A stretch of DNA of 64,000 nt from Lachnospiraceae bacterium (GTDB lineage Bacteria; Bacillota; Clostridia; Lachnospirales; Lachnospiraceae), in contig SVDZ01000002.1 of NCBI GenBank assembly GCA_015057625.1, forward strand, positions 128,865-192,864, in the 5' to 3' direction. The notes under the pieces were generated by a model. It was not told the origin of the DNA and searched no databases. It worked only from the letters and a program-made list of their open reading frames with translations. Position 1 is the stretch's first letter, and each line of letters begins with the position of its first letter. Of the stretch, positions 25,260 to 35,182 are shown in pieces. The translations under genes and the position numbers were made by a program.

Positions 25260-25313
25260 AAAGAGCTTTTTGTAATTTATTACAGTTGATAAATGATATG
25301 GAGATGATGCTAA

Positions 25314-27593
25314 ATGAGCGAAAATCATAAGTTAGATACTAAAATTGAAAGACATGGCGTGACTCCTATGCCTCAGGATACAAGAGGCCCTGAAGAGTTA
25401 TACGATATTCTTATATCAACAATCAAAAAATATCATCCGTCAGGAGATGTTTCACAGATTGAAAAAGCATATAAGATGGCACGTATTGCACATGGAGACC
25501 AGAGAAGAAAATCCGGGGAGCCATATATAATTCATCCGCTTCACACGGCTATTATTCTTGCTGAACTTGAACTCGATAAAGAGACAATTATTGCAGGTTT
25601 ACTTCATGATGTTTTAGAGGACACCTATGTGACCAAGGAACGCATGATAGAAGAGTTTGGAGCCGAGGTAACGGAACTTGTTGATGGAGTTACTAAACTT
25701 ACAAAACTTAATTATGATTCTGACAAGGTTGAAGAGCAGGCTGAAAATCTGAGAAAGATGTTTTTAGCTATGGCAAAGGATATCAGAGTTATCCTTATAA
25801 AATTGGCCGACAGACTTCACAATATGAGAACACTTCAGTTTATGAAGCCGGAAAAACAGAGAGAAAAAGCAAGGGAGACTATGGATATTTATTCTCCAAT
25901 TGCAAACAGACTCGGTATTTCCAAAATCAAAATCGAGCTGGACGACTTGGCTTTAAGATATCTTGAACCTGAAAAGTATCAGGAGCTTGTAGATAAAGTT
26001 CACGAGAGACTTGAGCACAGAGAAGAGTTTATCGCATCGCTTATTGATGAGGTAGGCGGTCACATTGAAAAAGCAGGTATAAAGGCTACAATAGACGGAA
26101 GAGTTAAGCATTATTTCAGTATTTACAAAAAGATGGTAAATCAGCATAAGACATTTGATCAGATTTACGATGTCTTTGCTGTTAGAATTATAGTAGATTC
26201 AGTAATGGAATGTTACGGTGCATTAGGTGTTATCCATGAAAAGTACACACCGATTCCGGGTAGATTCAAGGATTACATTGCAATGCCAAAACCAAATATG
26301 TACCAGTCACTTCACACTACACTTATCGGACCAAACGGTATGCCTTTTGAAATTCAGATAAGAACGTATGAGATGCACAGAACGGCTGAGTACGGTATCG
26401 CAGCTCACTGGAAATATAAGGAAAATATTTCAGGTGAAGGCAACAACGAAGAGCAGAAGTTAAGTTGGCTTCGTCAGATTCTTGAGTGGCAGAGAGACAT
26501 GTCTGACAATAAAGAGTTCCTTAATCTCTTAAAAGATGATTTGAACCTTTTCTCGGAAAATGTATACTGCTTTACACCTAACGGAGATGTTAAGAATCTT
26601 CCTACAGGTTCTACACCAATCGATTTTGCATACAGTATTCACAGCGCTGTGGGTAACAGAATGGTTGGCGCCAGAGTAAACGGAAAGATGGTAAATATCG
26701 ATTACAAACTTCAAAACGGAGACAGAATCGAGATTATAACATCCCAAAACTCAAGAGGTCCGAGTATGGATTGGCTTAAGATTGTCAAGAGCACTCAGGC
26801 TAAAAACAAAATAAATCAGTGGTTTAAACAACTCTCTAAAGAGGATAATATCATAAAAGGTAAGGAGTTATTAGATAAATACTGCAAGACTAAAGCAGTT
26901 AATTTACCTGATATATTAAAACCGGAATTTGTAGAAAAGGTAATGAACAAATACGGTTTCAGAGATTGGGATACACTTCTTGCCACAATAGGTCACGGAG
27001 GACTCAAGGAAGGCCAGATTGTCAATAAGCTTATTGAAGAGTACGACAAGGTAAACAAAAAGGTTGTTACCGATGAGAGTGTTATTGAGAGTGTGGAGGA
27101 AGCGTCAAAGAACAGACCTTCCAAAACTTCATTTAAGAGTGGCATCGTAGTTGAAGGTATGGATGATGTGGCAGTTAGATTTTCTAAGTGTTGCAGTCCA
27201 CTTCCGGGAGATGAGATTATTGGTTTTGTTACCAGAGGAAGAGGCGTTTCAATCCACAGAACTGACTGTGTTAATATCATGAATCTTCCTGATATAGACA
27301 GAGCCAGACTTATTGAAGCTACATGGGCTAAAAAGGCAAATGAAGAAAATGAAAAATATCTTGCAGAGATTATCATTTACTCTGAAAACAGAGTGGGTAT
27401 CCTTGCGGATGTTTCAAAAATATTTACTGAAAAGAATATTGATATCACCAGTCTTAATTGTCGAATCAGTAAGACTGGAACTGCATCAATCTCAGTTTCA
27501 TTCCAGATTCAGGGCGTGGAAGAATTATCTAAACTTATAGATAAGATTAAGATGATTGACAGTATTATTGATATTGAGAGAACAACAGGCTGA
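25314..27593 (+). CDS. rel: Bifunctional (p)ppGpp synthetase/hydrolase
   Basis: This 759-residue stringent-response enzyme has the hydrolase HD domain with LLHDVLEDT (about residues 95-103), the synthetase domain with RFKDYIAMPKPNMYQSLHT (about 316-334), a TGS domain (about 410-470) and a C-terminal ACT domain (about 685-755). The RFKD motif is the form found in bifunctional Rel enzymes rather than in dedicated RelA synthetases. A zinc-finger-like CCSPLPGDEI segment precedes ACT. All parts are intact. It follows apt by 54 bp. Confidence 0.96.
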   Translation: MSENHKLDTKIERHGVTPMPQDTRGPEELYDILISTIKKYHPSGDVSQIEKAYKMARIAHGDQRRKSGEPYIIHPLHTAIILAELELDKETIIAGLLHDVLEDTYVTKERMIEEFGAEVTELVDGVTKLTKLNYDSDKVEEQAENLRKMFLAMAKDIRVILIKLADRLHNMRTLQFMKPEKQREKARETMDIYSPIANRLGISKIKIELDDLALRYLEPEKYQELVDKVHERLEHREEFIASLIDEVGGHIEKAGIKATIDGRVKHYFSIYKKMVNQHKTFDQIYDVFAVRIIVDSVMECYGALGVIHEKYTPIPGRFKDYIAMPKPNMYQSLHTTLIGPNGMPFEIQIRTYEMHRTAEYGIAAHWKYKENISGEGNNEEQKLSWLRQILEWQRDMSDNKEFLNLLKDDLNLFSENVYCFTPNGDVKNLPTGSTPIDFAYSIHSAVGNRMVGARVNGKMVNIDYKLQNGDRIEIITSQNSRGPSMDWLKIVKSTQAKNKINQWFKQLSKEDNIIKGKELLDKYCKTKAVNLPDILKPEFVEKVMNKYGFRDWDTLLATIGHGGLKEGQIVNKLIEEYDKVNKKVVTDESVIESVEEASKNRPSKTSFKSGIVVEGMDDVAVRFSKCCSPLPGDEIIGFVTRGRGVSIHRTDCVNIMNLPDIDRARLIEATWAKKANEENEKYLAEIIIYSENRVGILADVSKIFTEKNIDITSLNCRISKTGTASISVSFQIQGVEELSKLIDKIKMIDSIIDIERTTG

Positions 27594-27631
27594 TAAGCCG
27601 TTGGTCTTTTGATAATATATGAGAGGTATAT

Positions 27632-28252
27632 ATGGCAAAAATAGAAATTTTACAGATGAGAGTTGGCGAACTGGTTGAAAACTGCTACGTTTGTGCGAAC
27701 AAAGATACAAAAGAATGTTTCATTGTGGATCCGGGCGACAATGCCAGGTTAATCAATCTTCGCATGGAACAAAACGGCTATAAACCGGTAGCAATTCTTC
27801 TTACACACGGGCATTGGGATCACATTGGTGCAGCCAAAGAACTCAAAAAAAAGCACAATATCCCTATAATAGCTTCCGCAGCGGAGGATAAGGTGCTTAG
27901 TGATCCTAGAGTAAATCTCTCAGCTATGTTTGGAATGCCTACAATGATAAAGGCAGATGAGTTTGTAAATGATGGACAGGTTATTGAAATTGCCGGTTTA
28001 TCTGTAAAGGTTATTCTGACACCTGGACACACCTGTGGCGGTGCATGTTTCTATATTGAGGAAAACGGAGTACTCTTTAGTGGAGATACACTTTTTTCCT
28101 GCAGTTACGGAAGAACAGATTTCCCAACAGGAAGTGCTGCGGCACTTTTCAATTCTATCAAAAATAAACTGTTGGTGCTTCCGGAGGATACCATTGTGTA
28201 TGCCGGACATATGGAAGCTACTTCTATTGGAAATGAAAGGTTGAATTTTTAA
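27632..28252 (+). CDS. MBL-fold metallo-hydrolase (YqgX-like)
   Basis: This 206-residue metallo-beta-lactamase-fold hydrolase is close to the glyoxalase II-like YqgX group. The metal motif is LTHGHWDHIGAA (about residues 57-68), with later ligands in TPGHTCGG and FSGDTLF and the final YAGHMEAT His. The substrate of these proteins is uncertain. It sits between rel and hemZ and overlaps the hemZ start by one base, the common order in Lachnospiraceae and Clostridium. Confidence 0.9.
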   Translation: MAKIEILQMRVGELVENCYVCANKDTKECFIVDPGDNARLINLRMEQNGYKPVAILLTHGHWDHIGAAKELKKKHNIPIIASAAEDKVLSDPRVNLSAMFGMPTMIKADEFVNDGQVIEIAGLSVKVILTPGHTCGGACFYIEENGVLFSGDTLFSCSYGRTDFPTGSAAALFNSIKNKLLVLPEDTIVYAGHMEATSIGNERLNF

Positions 28253-29742
28253 TGATAGATATTATTATCGAACCTGCGGACTTTGAGTACGATGTTCAGT
28301 CCTTGGTGCAGGCATTTTATCAGGGAGTAGAATTTCAAGTAAATAAAGAAAAAACAGTAAACAGCTCTGAGGACAGAGCTGTTTCTTGTGGTTATACAGA
28401 TATTGTTATTAAGGTTCAAATTAACACCGACAATTTTCAGATAACATTTGATGACGGTGAGAAAAAGACCATAGATATAGCTGAATGTGATATGTCAGAC
28501 AGAAGAGAAGCGAAGAATGTCTTAAAAAAACTTTTGTATAAGATATTGTCTCAAAAGACGGGGAAAGACCTGCCTTGGGGAAATCTTACGGGTATAAGAC
28601 CGGCCAAGATTCCGGCACTTTTGCTTGAACAGGGAAAGGATGAAGAGTATGTCAGAAAATATATGAAAGAGACATATTTGTTGTCCGAGGAAAAAATGAA
28701 TCTTGCACTTGATATTGCCAAGCGTGAAAATGAAATCCTCGGCAAAATGCCCTACAAAGAAGGCTACAGCCTTTATGTGGGAATACCTTTTTGCCCGACT
28801 ACCTGTCTGTATTGTTCATTCACATCATATCCTATCACTATGTACAATCATATCACAGACAAATATGTGGATACAGTTATCAAAGAGATGAATTATGTGG
28901 GAGAGGCACTAAAGGGGAAAGTACTCAATACCGTCTATATAGGAGGAGGTACCCCGACTACTCTTAGCGCCACCCAACTTGAAAGATTAATCAAAGCTTT
29001 GAAAGAACATTTTGATTTTGAAAATGTTGTGGAGTTTACCGTTGAGGCAGGAAGGCCCGACAGCATCACAAAGGAAAAACTTGATACATTAAAGAAAATG
29101 GGTGTGGATAGAATATCCATCAATCCTCAGACTATGAATCAGGAGACCTTAGATACTATCGGACGTTTTCACACGGTTGAAGATGTAGTCGCAAAATTCA
29201 AACTTGCAAGAGAATGCGGTTTTGACAATATCAACATGGATTTGATTGTAGGCCTTCCGGGAGAAGATGAAGCTAAGGTCAAAAACACATTGGAACAGAT
29301 ATTAGAACTTAATCCTGACAGTCTTACAGTTCACTCACTGGCGGTAAAAAGGGCTGCAAGACTCAACATTCAGAAAGAAAAGTATGAGAATGTTTTGATG
29401 GATAACAACACAGAACTTATGATGATTGCAAAAGAGTATGCCGAAAAAATGAATATGAAACCATATTATCTGTATCGTCAGAAAAACATGGCGGGAAATC
29501 AGGAAAATGTGGGTTACTCGCGAATGGGTTGTGAAGGTATTTACAATATTCTTATGATGGGAGACAAGCAAAACATTGTGGCACTTGGCGCCGGAGCCAC
29601 CACAAAAATGATGTCAGAGGACAGACTTAGCGCAAAACGTGTGGACAATGTTAAGAATGTTGAAATCTATATGGAAAGAATAGACGAGATGATAGAGCGT
29701 AAGAAAAATTATTTCGAGAACAATGAGTTCTACACAAAGTAA
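28252..29742 (+). CDS. hemZ: Coproporphyrinogen dehydrogenase HemZ (radical SAM)
   Basis: This 496-residue radical SAM protein belongs to the oxygen-independent coproporphyrinogen oxidase-like HemZ group. The cluster motif is CPTTCLYCSF, followed by VYIGGGTPTTLS and INPQTMNQETLDTIGR. A 175-residue N-terminal extension before the radical SAM core is typical of HemZ. No other haem-pathway gene is in the window. Gut clostridia often keep HemZ/HemW homologues without complete haem synthesis, so the true substrate here may differ. Start and MBL stop overlap (TAATG). Confidence 0.9.
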   Translation: MIDIIIEPADFEYDVQSLVQAFYQGVEFQVNKEKTVNSSEDRAVSCGYTDIVIKVQINTDNFQITFDDGEKKTIDIAECDMSDRREAKNVLKKLLYKILSQKTGKDLPWGNLTGIRPAKIPALLLEQGKDEEYVRKYMKETYLLSEEKMNLALDIAKRENEILGKMPYKEGYSLYVGIPFCPTTCLYCSFTSYPITMYNHITDKYVDTVIKEMNYVGEALKGKVLNTVYIGGGTPTTLSATQLERLIKALKEHFDFENVVEFTVEAGRPDSITKEKLDTLKKMGVDRISINPQTMNQETLDTIGRFHTVEDVVAKFKLARECGFDNINMDLIVGLPGEDEAKVKNTLEQILELNPDSLTVHSLAVKRAARLNIQKEKYENVLMDNNTELMMIAKEYAEKMNMKPYYLYRQKNMAGNQENVGYSRMGCEGIYNILMMGDKQNIVALGAGATTKMMSEDRLSAKRVDNVKNVEIYMERIDEMIERKKNYFENNEFYTK

Positions 29743-29763
29743 TTATTTACACCAATAGTTGAG

Positions 29764-29791
29764 TTGAAATTAATTATTTATGTGTTATCAT
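29764..29791 (+). promoter_or_regulatory. Promoter of hisS
   Basis: TTGAAA (29764-29769), a 16-bp spacer and TATCAT (29786-29791) lie 53 bp before hisS. There is too little room for a T-box leader. Confidence 0.6.
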
Positions 29792-29843
29792 ATAGTAGAC
29801 AAACAAAAAGCAATAAAAAAGAAGAGATATAAGGAGAATAATT

Positions 29844-31103
29844 ATGGCACTTAGTAAGAAACCTGTTACAGGAATGAAAGATATATTACCTGAGGAGATG
29901 AAAATCAGAACTTATGTACAGGATGTTATCAAGAGTACATATGCAGAGTTTGGATTTACACAGATTGAAACACCATGTGTTGAGAATATCAACAACCTCA
30001 GCAACAAACAGGGTGGAGAAAACGAGAAACTCATCTTCAAGATTTTAAAGAGAGGTGAGAAACTCAAATTAGATACAGCTGAGACTGAGATGGATGTTGT
30101 TGACAATGGTCTCAGATATGACCTTACAGTGCCACTTGTTAGATTCTATTCAAATAATGCAAACAATCTTCCTTCGCCATTCAAGGCATTACAGATGGGA
30201 AACGTTTGGAGAGCAGACAGACCACAGAGAGGACGTTACAGACAGTTCATGCAGTGTGACATTGATATTCTCGGCGAACCAAGTAATCTTGCGGAGATAG
30301 AATTGATTCTTGCGACAACAACGACTCTTGGCAGACTTGGGTTTAAGAATTTCCAGATTAGAATCAATGAGAGAAGAATCTTAAAAGCTATGGCTGCTTA
30401 CAGTGGATTTCCTGAAGAAAGCTATGATACAGTATTCATTATTCTTGATAAGATGGACAAGATTGGTCTTGAAGGAGTAAAAGAAGAACTTTTAAAAGAC
30501 GGTTTTGATCAGGCAGCTATCGACAAATATACAGATTTATTTGTCAATGTTGAGAAAGAATCAAATCCTGTTGCTTATCTTGCTGAGACATTAAAGGGAT
30601 TCCTTGATGAAGATGTTGAAGAAAACCTTACAGAAATTATTGAGAGTGTAAAAGCTACAAAGGCATCTGACTTTGAGATGGTATTTGATCCTACATTAGT
30701 TAGAGGAATGTCTTATTATACAGGAACAATATTTGAGATTGCCATCCCTGAATTTGGCGGAAGCTGCGGTGGCGGTGGACGTTACGACAAGATGGTAGGA
30801 AAGTTCACAGGAAATGATGTTCCTGCATGTGGATTTTCTATCGGATTTGAGAGAATCGTACTTCTTCTTATGGAGAGTGGATTCAAAGTTCCTGAAAAGA
30901 ATGACAGAGTAGTTTACTTAATCGAAAAAGGCGTTAAGGGTGATGCACTCTGCGACGTAATCGCTCAGGCACAAAAAGAGAGAGAAGCAGGTATGAGTGT
31001 ACTTGTTACCCGTATGAATAAGAATAAAAAATTCCAGAAGCAGAAGTTGATGGAAGAAGGATATGAGAACTTCAAAGAGTTTTACAAAGATTCACTTAAA
31101 TAA
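29844..31103 (+). CDS. hisS: Histidyl-tRNA synthetase
   Basis: This 419-residue class II synthetase charges tRNA-His. Motif 2 is seen as WRADRPQRGRYRQFMQCD (about 118-135), the histidine-specific region as RGMSYYTGTIFEI and GGGGRYDKMVGKF, and motif 3 as ACGFSIGFERI. A C-terminal anticodon-binding domain (about 350-419) follows. AAGGAG precedes the ATG. It is a single gene with its own promoter. Confidence 0.95.
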   Translation: MALSKKPVTGMKDILPEEMKIRTYVQDVIKSTYAEFGFTQIETPCVENINNLSNKQGGENEKLIFKILKRGEKLKLDTAETEMDVVDNGLRYDLTVPLVRFYSNNANNLPSPFKALQMGNVWRADRPQRGRYRQFMQCDIDILGEPSNLAEIELILATTTTLGRLGFKNFQIRINERRILKAMAAYSGFPEESYDTVFIILDKMDKIGLEGVKEELLKDGFDQAAIDKYTDLFVNVEKESNPVAYLAETLKGFLDEDVEENLTEIIESVKATKASDFEMVFDPTLVRGMSYYTGTIFEIAIPEFGGSCGGGGRYDKMVGKFTGNDVPACGFSIGFERIVLLLMESGFKVPEKNDRVVYLIEKGVKGDALCDVIAQAQKEREAGMSVLVTRMNKNKKFQKQKLMEEGYENFKEFYKDSLK

Positions 31104-31138
31104 ATACAAAGTATTGAGTGGAAATTGGAGTTGTTAGG

Positions 31139-31402
31139 ATGGAATATTTACTGATATATTTGGCAGTGATTAATATAATTGCATTTGCAATGTATGGTAT
31201 CGACAAATCAAAAGCCGAACACAATAAATGGCGTATCAGCGAGAAGGCATTGATACTGGTTGCAGTGTTTGGAGGAAGCATAGGTGCATACGTCGGAATG
31301 CAGGTATTCAGGCACAAAACAAAACATCTCAAGTTTACAATAGGAGTTCCGGTTATATTTGTGTTACAAATTCTGCTTGGGATATTGATTTGGTCAATTT
31401 AA
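31139..31402 (+). CDS. DUF1294 family small membrane protein
   Basis: This 87-residue membrane protein has three hydrophobic segments (about 2-20, 33-53 and 65-85). The family pattern is clear: YGIDKSKAEHNKWRISEKAL, then GGSIGAYVGMQVFRHKTKH. The function of DUF1294 proteins is unknown. I chose the ATG at 31139, with GGAG eight bases upstream, over a GTG seven codons earlier. It lies between hisS and a terminator. Confidence 0.85.
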   Translation: MEYLLIYLAVINIIAFAMYGIDKSKAEHNKWRISEKALILVAVFGGSIGAYVGMQVFRHKTKHLKFTIGVPVIFVLQILLGILIWSI

Positions 31403-31417
31403 ATATGATTGCTTTTA

Positions 31418-31444
31418 AAGGACACTTTGTGAGTGTCCTTTTTT
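31418..31444 (+). terminator. Intrinsic terminator after the DUF1294 gene
   Basis: AAGGACACT and AGTGTCCTT form a 9-bp stem with a short TTGTG loop, followed by a T run. Confidence 0.88.
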
Positions 31445-31500
31445 AAAAAATTTGTTTTAAAAAGTACTCTCTTGTGTTAAAGTATAAAAAGGAGTATTTT

Positions 31501-31516
31501 TCAGACAAGTGTCTGA
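31501..31516. promoter_or_regulatory. Inverted repeat upstream of glyA
   Basis: TCAGAC (31501-31506) and GTCTGA (31511-31516) are separated by AAGT and lie 27 bp before the glyA start. It may be an operator or a leader hairpin; no glycine-riboswitch fold is seen. Confidence 0.4.
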
Positions 31517-31542
31517 ATTTAATATAAGGAGGTATATTTTTA

Positions 31543-32784
31543 ATGTTTACATTTGATGAAGTTAAGAACGTTGATCCTGAAGTTGCAGCTGCAATACAGC
31601 AGGAGAATGACAGACAGCAGTCACACTTAGAGCTTATTGCTTCTGAGAACATTGTTAGTAAGGCAGTTATGGCAGCAATGGGAAGTCAGCTCACAAATAA
31701 ATATGCTGAGGGATATCCTGGAAAGAGATACTACGGTGGTTGTGAGTACGTTGATATCGTAGAGACACTCGCTATCGAGAGAGCAAAGAAGCTCTTTGGT
31801 TGTACTTACGCAAACGTTCAGCCACATTCAGGAGCTCAGGCAAATATGGCTGTATTTTTCGCATTAGTTAAACCGGGTGATACAGTTATGGGTATGAGTC
31901 TTGATGCAGGTGGACATCTTACACACGGAAGTAAGGTTAACATGTCAGGAACATATTTCAACATCGTTCCTTACGGAGTAAACGAAGAAGGATTCATCGA
32001 TTATGATGAAGTATTAAAGCTTGCTAAGGAGTGCAAACCAAAACTTATCGTTTGTGGTGCCAGTGCATATCCAAGAGCAATTGATTTCAAGAAATTCAGA
32101 GAAATCGCTGACGAAGTTGGTGCTTTCCTTATGGTAGATATGGCTCACATTGCAGGTTTAGTTGCAGGTGGTAAGCATATGAGCCCAATTCCATATGCTC
32201 ACGTTACTACAACAACTACACATAAGACACTTAGAGGACCAAGAGGCGGTCTTATCCTTTCAAGTGAAGAATTTGCAACAGAGCACAAGCTTAACAAAGC
32301 TATCTTCCCTGGAATTCAGGGCGGTCCTCTTATGCATGTTATCGCTGGTAAGGCAGTATGTTTCAAAGAAGCATTAGAGCCAAGCTTCAAAGAATATGCA
32401 GCAAATATCGTAGACAATGCACAGAGCTTCTCTAAGGCATTAGTTGAGAGAGGATTTGATTTAGTATCAGGCGGTACAGACAATCACCTTATGCTTCTTG
32501 ACCTTAGAAGTAAGAACATTACAGGTAAGGAATTTGAAATTGCACTTGATGCAGCAAATATTACATGTAACAAGAATGCTATTCCAAATGACCCACAGAA
32601 GCCAGGTATTACATCAGGTGTAAGACTTGGAACACCTGCAGTTACAACAAGAGGTCTCAATGCAGAAGATATGGTTCAGGTAGCTGAGGCTATGACACTT
32701 ATCGCTGATGATGCTGCAGCAAACACAGAAAAGGCTAAAGCAATTGTTAAGACACTTACAGATAAGTATCCATTATACGTATAG
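31543..32784 (+). CDS. glyA: Serine hydroxymethyltransferase
   Basis: This 413-residue PLP enzyme interconverts serine and glycine and charges tetrahydrofolate with a one-carbon unit. The PLP lysine is K228 in [15 protein letters not shown]. Other family marks are [15 protein letters not shown], the [16 protein letters not shown] loop and [20 protein letters not shown] precedes the ATG. It feeds on the product of serC-serA encoded 9 kb downstream. Confidence 0.97.
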   Translation: MFTFDEVKNVDPEVAAAIQQENDRQQSHLELIASENIVSKAVMAAMGSQLTNKYAEGYPGKRYYGGCEYVDIVETLAIERAKKLFGCTYANVQPHSGAQANMAVFFALVKPGDTVMGMSLDAGGHLTHGSKVNMSGTYFNIVPYGVNEEGFIDYDEVLKLAKECKPKLIVCGASAYPRAIDFKKFREIADEVGAFLMVDMAHIAGLVAGGKHMSPIPYAHVTTTTTHKTLRGPRGGLILSSEEFATEHKLNKAIFPGIQGGPLMHVIAGKAVCFKEALEPSFKEYAANIVDNAQSFSKALVERGFDLVSGGTDNHLMLLDLRSKNITGKEFEIALDAANITCNKNAIPNDPQKPGITSGVRLGTPAVTTRGLNAEDMVQVAEAMTLIADDAAANTEKAKAIVKTLTDKYPLYV

Positions 32785-32805
32785 TTAAAAACAAAGGACG
32801 AATAT

Positions 32806-33183
32806 ATGAAAAGAAAATTATTTGCTCTTGGTATAGCTTGCGTACTTGTTTTCAGTGTTGGTACTACAGGCTGTAAAAAGAGTGACAATGAAGGGAAAAA
32901 AGTAACTTCTGAGTCAGCTAAAAAATCAAATGTCAATATAGTCAAAAGAGTATACAAAGAATTTAAAGAAGACGAGATGGGTCTCTGGGAGTGTGACGGT
33001 TTTACCTATCAGTATAAAAAGGAACTGACAGGTGTTTCTCCGGACACTGATGAAGAGATTACATTTGTGACTCTCACAAACGATGATTCTGTTACTTTTG
33101 AAAAAGTGTATAAAAGTATGTACTCTTCAAGTGCAGAGGACAGACTTGATGACAGTATGACATTGGTTGTAGAAATTAAATAA
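32806..33183 (+). CDS. Small predicted lipoprotein of unknown function
   Basis: This 125-residue protein has a signal peptide (Lys/Arg start, hydrophobic residues 5-20) ending in VGTTGCKK. Its Cys24 could be lipidated, though the lipobox is not the best consensus. The mature part is short, charged and has no recognised domain. It starts 22 bp after glyA and ends before a strong terminator, so it is probably co-transcribed with glyA. No function can be assigned. Confidence 0.65.
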   Translation: MKRKLFALGIACVLVFSVGTTGCKKSDNEGKKVTSESAKKSNVNIVKRVYKEFKEDEMGLWECDGFTYQYKKELTGVSPDTDEEITFVTLTNDDSVTFEKVYKSMYSSSAEDRLDDSMTLVVEIK

Positions 33184-33208
33184 ATTCAATATTTGTTTTA
33201 AATATTAT

Positions 33209-33245
33209 AACCCGAAATTCGTTTTTGAATTTCGGGTTCTTTTTT
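33209..33245 (+). terminator. Intrinsic terminator after the lipoprotein gene
   Basis: AACCCGAAATTC (33209-33220) pairs perfectly with GAATTTCGGGTT (33227-33238), followed by C and a T run. Confidence 0.92.
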
Positions 33246-33338
33246 ATTTCATAGGAAAGTTAGCTGAAACATCCGGAATGAATATTTTTTATCGGATTGG
33301 TAATGATACATTTATAAAACATAAATTGGAGGTTGATT

Positions 33339-33773
33339 ATGTTAAATGATGATTCGATAAAATTATTGAGAGAATGTGATGCGGGAATTATTATGGGTAT
33401 TAATTCTCTGAAGGATGTGAGAGATGATATCAAAGATTTTGAACTGGCAGATATAATTGACAACAGCATCGATACTCACAAATTGCTGAAAGAAAAAGTA
33501 GAAAAACTCCTTGATGAGAATAATGATGACGGAAAGATGCCAAGTGCCGTTGCAGAGACTATGTCTTGGATGAAGACGAATATAAAACTTATAGCCGACA
33601 ATACAGATGCTACAGTGGCAGATCTTATTACAGACGGGTGCAGTATGGGAGTTAAGTCAATAAGCAGATACATTAATCAGTACACTAAAGCGGAACCGGT
33701 GGCAGTAAGTATAGCTAAGAATTTAAGAGATATCGAAGAAGAATTGGAAATAGAACTGAGAGAATATCTTTGA
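33339..33773 (+). CDS. Hypothetical helical protein (possible four-helix bundle)
   Basis: This 144-residue soluble acidic protein is predicted to be almost wholly helical. TGGAGG lies six bases before the ATG at 33339. The pattern of four amphipathic helices (about 5-28, 32-60, 66-92 and 96-140) is reminiscent of ferritin-like or DUF2383-like bundles, but clear metal-ligand ExxH pairs are not seen. It stands alone between two terminators. I do not recognise a family with confidence. Confidence 0.6.
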   Translation: MLNDDSIKLLRECDAGIIMGINSLKDVRDDIKDFELADIIDNSIDTHKLLKEKVEKLLDENNDDGKMPSAVAETMSWMKTNIKLIADNTDATVADLITDGCSMGVKSISRYINQYTKAEPVAVSIAKNLRDIEEELEIELREYL

Positions 33774-33838
33774 ACTGTAAAAGCCTTTTTGACTATAAAA
33801 AGAGTTGTAATGCGGTAAAGCAAGTAGTAATAAAATAA

Positions 33839-33882
33839 AGAGCTGATGAGTTATAAGTTTAAAAAACTAACTCGTCAGCTCT
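33839..33882. terminator. Bidirectional terminator between the helical protein gene and aroC
   Basis: AGAGCTGATGAGTTA (33839-33853) faces TAACTCGTCAGCTCT (33868-33882), a 15-bp stem with one mismatch. T-rich sequence follows on the minus side, so it should end aroC transcripts, and it may also act on the + strand. Confidence 0.8.
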
Positions 33883-33902
33883 AATTATTGAAATGGAATA
33901 TA

Positions 33903-35003
33903 CTATTTGTCAAAATATTTTTTTACATTGTCTAATTTTGATGTCATTGACATAAAAATCATATCTATAAGTGTCAGTGCAACCATTGATTCCACAACTA
34001 CAACAGCTCTTGGAACAATGATAGGATCGTGGCGCCCGTGAATCTCAACAGGTATGTTTTCCATTGACTTATTGACTGTATTCTGAGTGCTTGCAATAGA
34101 TGGAGTAGGCTTAATGGCGGCTCTTAAGATAATCTGTGAACCGTCACTGATTCCGCCAAGGATTCCTCCTGCGTGATTGCTTGTCTTTGAAAAAACACCA
34201 TTTTCATATTTGAATCCGTCATTGTCAGTTAAGCCGGTAGAAGTTGCAACATCAAATCCGTCACCAATTTCAACACCTTTAACTGCGCCGATTGACATAA
34301 TCGCTTTTGCAAGGTTAGCATCAAGCTTTTCGAATACAGGCTCACCCACGCCTGCAGGCATACCGTCAACTAAACACTCGATAATACCTCCTACAGAGTT
34401 CTTCTCAGACATTTTTTCCTTGAGAAGAGCTTCGGCTTTTGTGGCAGCGTCTGCATCCGGCATGTAAAGTGGATTCTTAAGAATCTGTGAAGCATCAAAG
34501 TTGTCGTAATCAATCTCAACTTCTCCGATAGATTTAGAGTAGGTAAGAATAGAGATGCCAAGTTCAGCAAGAAGCTTTGAAGCAATAGCTCCTGCGGCAA
34601 CTCTTCCTATAGTTTCACGACCTGAAGAACGTCCGCCACCTCTGTAATCTCTGAAACCATACTTCATATCAAAAGTGTAATCGGCATGACCCGGTCTGTA
34701 TATTTCTGAAATTGCAGAATAGTCTTTTGAACGCTGACTTTTGTTATAGACTACCATAGAAATAGGAGTTCCTGTAGTCTTTCCTTCAAATACACCGGAG
34801 AGAATCTCGACACAGTCATCTTCGTTTCTTGGAGTAGTGTATGAGGACTGCCCCGGTTTTCTTCTATTTAAAAATAATTGAATATCATCCTCTGTGAGAG
34901 GAAGTCCTGCGGGACATCCGTCCACAACAACACCAAGAGCCTTGCCGTGAGATTCGCCCCAGGTTGATATCTTGAAAATATTACCAAAATTTGAACCTGA
35001 CAT
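33903..35003 (-). CDS. aroC: Chorismate synthase
   Basis: This 366-residue FMN-dependent enzyme makes chorismate from 5-enolpyruvylshikimate-3-phosphate, the last shikimate step. Signatures are STWGESHGKALG at the start, RGGGRSSGRETIGRVAAGA (about 120-138) and the late HDPIIVPRAVVV. It is transcribed alone on the minus strand, with its own promoter and terminator. No other shikimate gene is in the window. Confidence 0.95.
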   Translation of the reverse strand: MSGSNFGNIFKISTWGESHGKALGVVVDGCPAGLPLTEDDIQLFLNRRKPGQSSYTTPRNEDDCVEILSGVFEGKTTGTPISMVVYNKSQRSKDYSAISEIYRPGHADYTFDMKYGFRDYRGGGRSSGRETIGRVAAGAIASKLLAELGISILTYSKSIGEVEIDYDNFDASQILKNPLYMPDADAATKAEALLKEKMSEKNSVGGIIECLVDGMPAGVGEPVFEKLDANLAKAIMSIGAVKGVEIGDGFDVATSTGLTDNDGFKYENGVFSKTSNHAGGILGGISDGSQIILRAAIKPTPSIASTQNTVNKSMENIPVEIHGRHDPIIVPRAVVVVESMVALTLIDMIFMSMTSKLDNVKKYFDK

Positions 35004-35044
35004 AAAAATACCATTAAACCTTTCGTGTTATATCGTCGAAGTTA

Positions 35045-35073
35045 AGTATAACAATTATCAAAAATAAGTGCAA
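35045..35073 (-). promoter_or_regulatory. Promoter of aroC
   Basis: On the minus strand TTGCAC (35073-35068), a 17-bp spacer and TATACT (35050-35045) lie about 40 bp before the aroC start. Confidence 0.65.
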
Positions 35074-35098
35074 TCAGAAATAGAGTTTATAATAAATG

Positions 35099-35127
35099 TT
35101 GAAGTTCAAAAAAGAATAGTATAAAAT
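35099..35127 (+). promoter_or_regulatory. Promoter of tgt
   Basis: TTGAAG (35099-35104), a 17-bp spacer and TAAAAT (35122-35127) lie 55 bp before tgt. Confidence 0.6.
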
Positions 35128-35182
35128 AATCAGAGCGAAGCATTAATAAAATTAATTGTAATTAACTGTAAAGGTAGAAAAT

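Noticed and set aside
29743..29843. T-box leader before hisS
   Set aside because: There are only about 55 nt between promoter and start, with no T-box sequence or terminator.
31446..31542. Glycine riboswitch before glyA
   Set aside because: The spacer is under 100 bases and shows only one 6-bp hairpin; the tandem aptamer core is absent.
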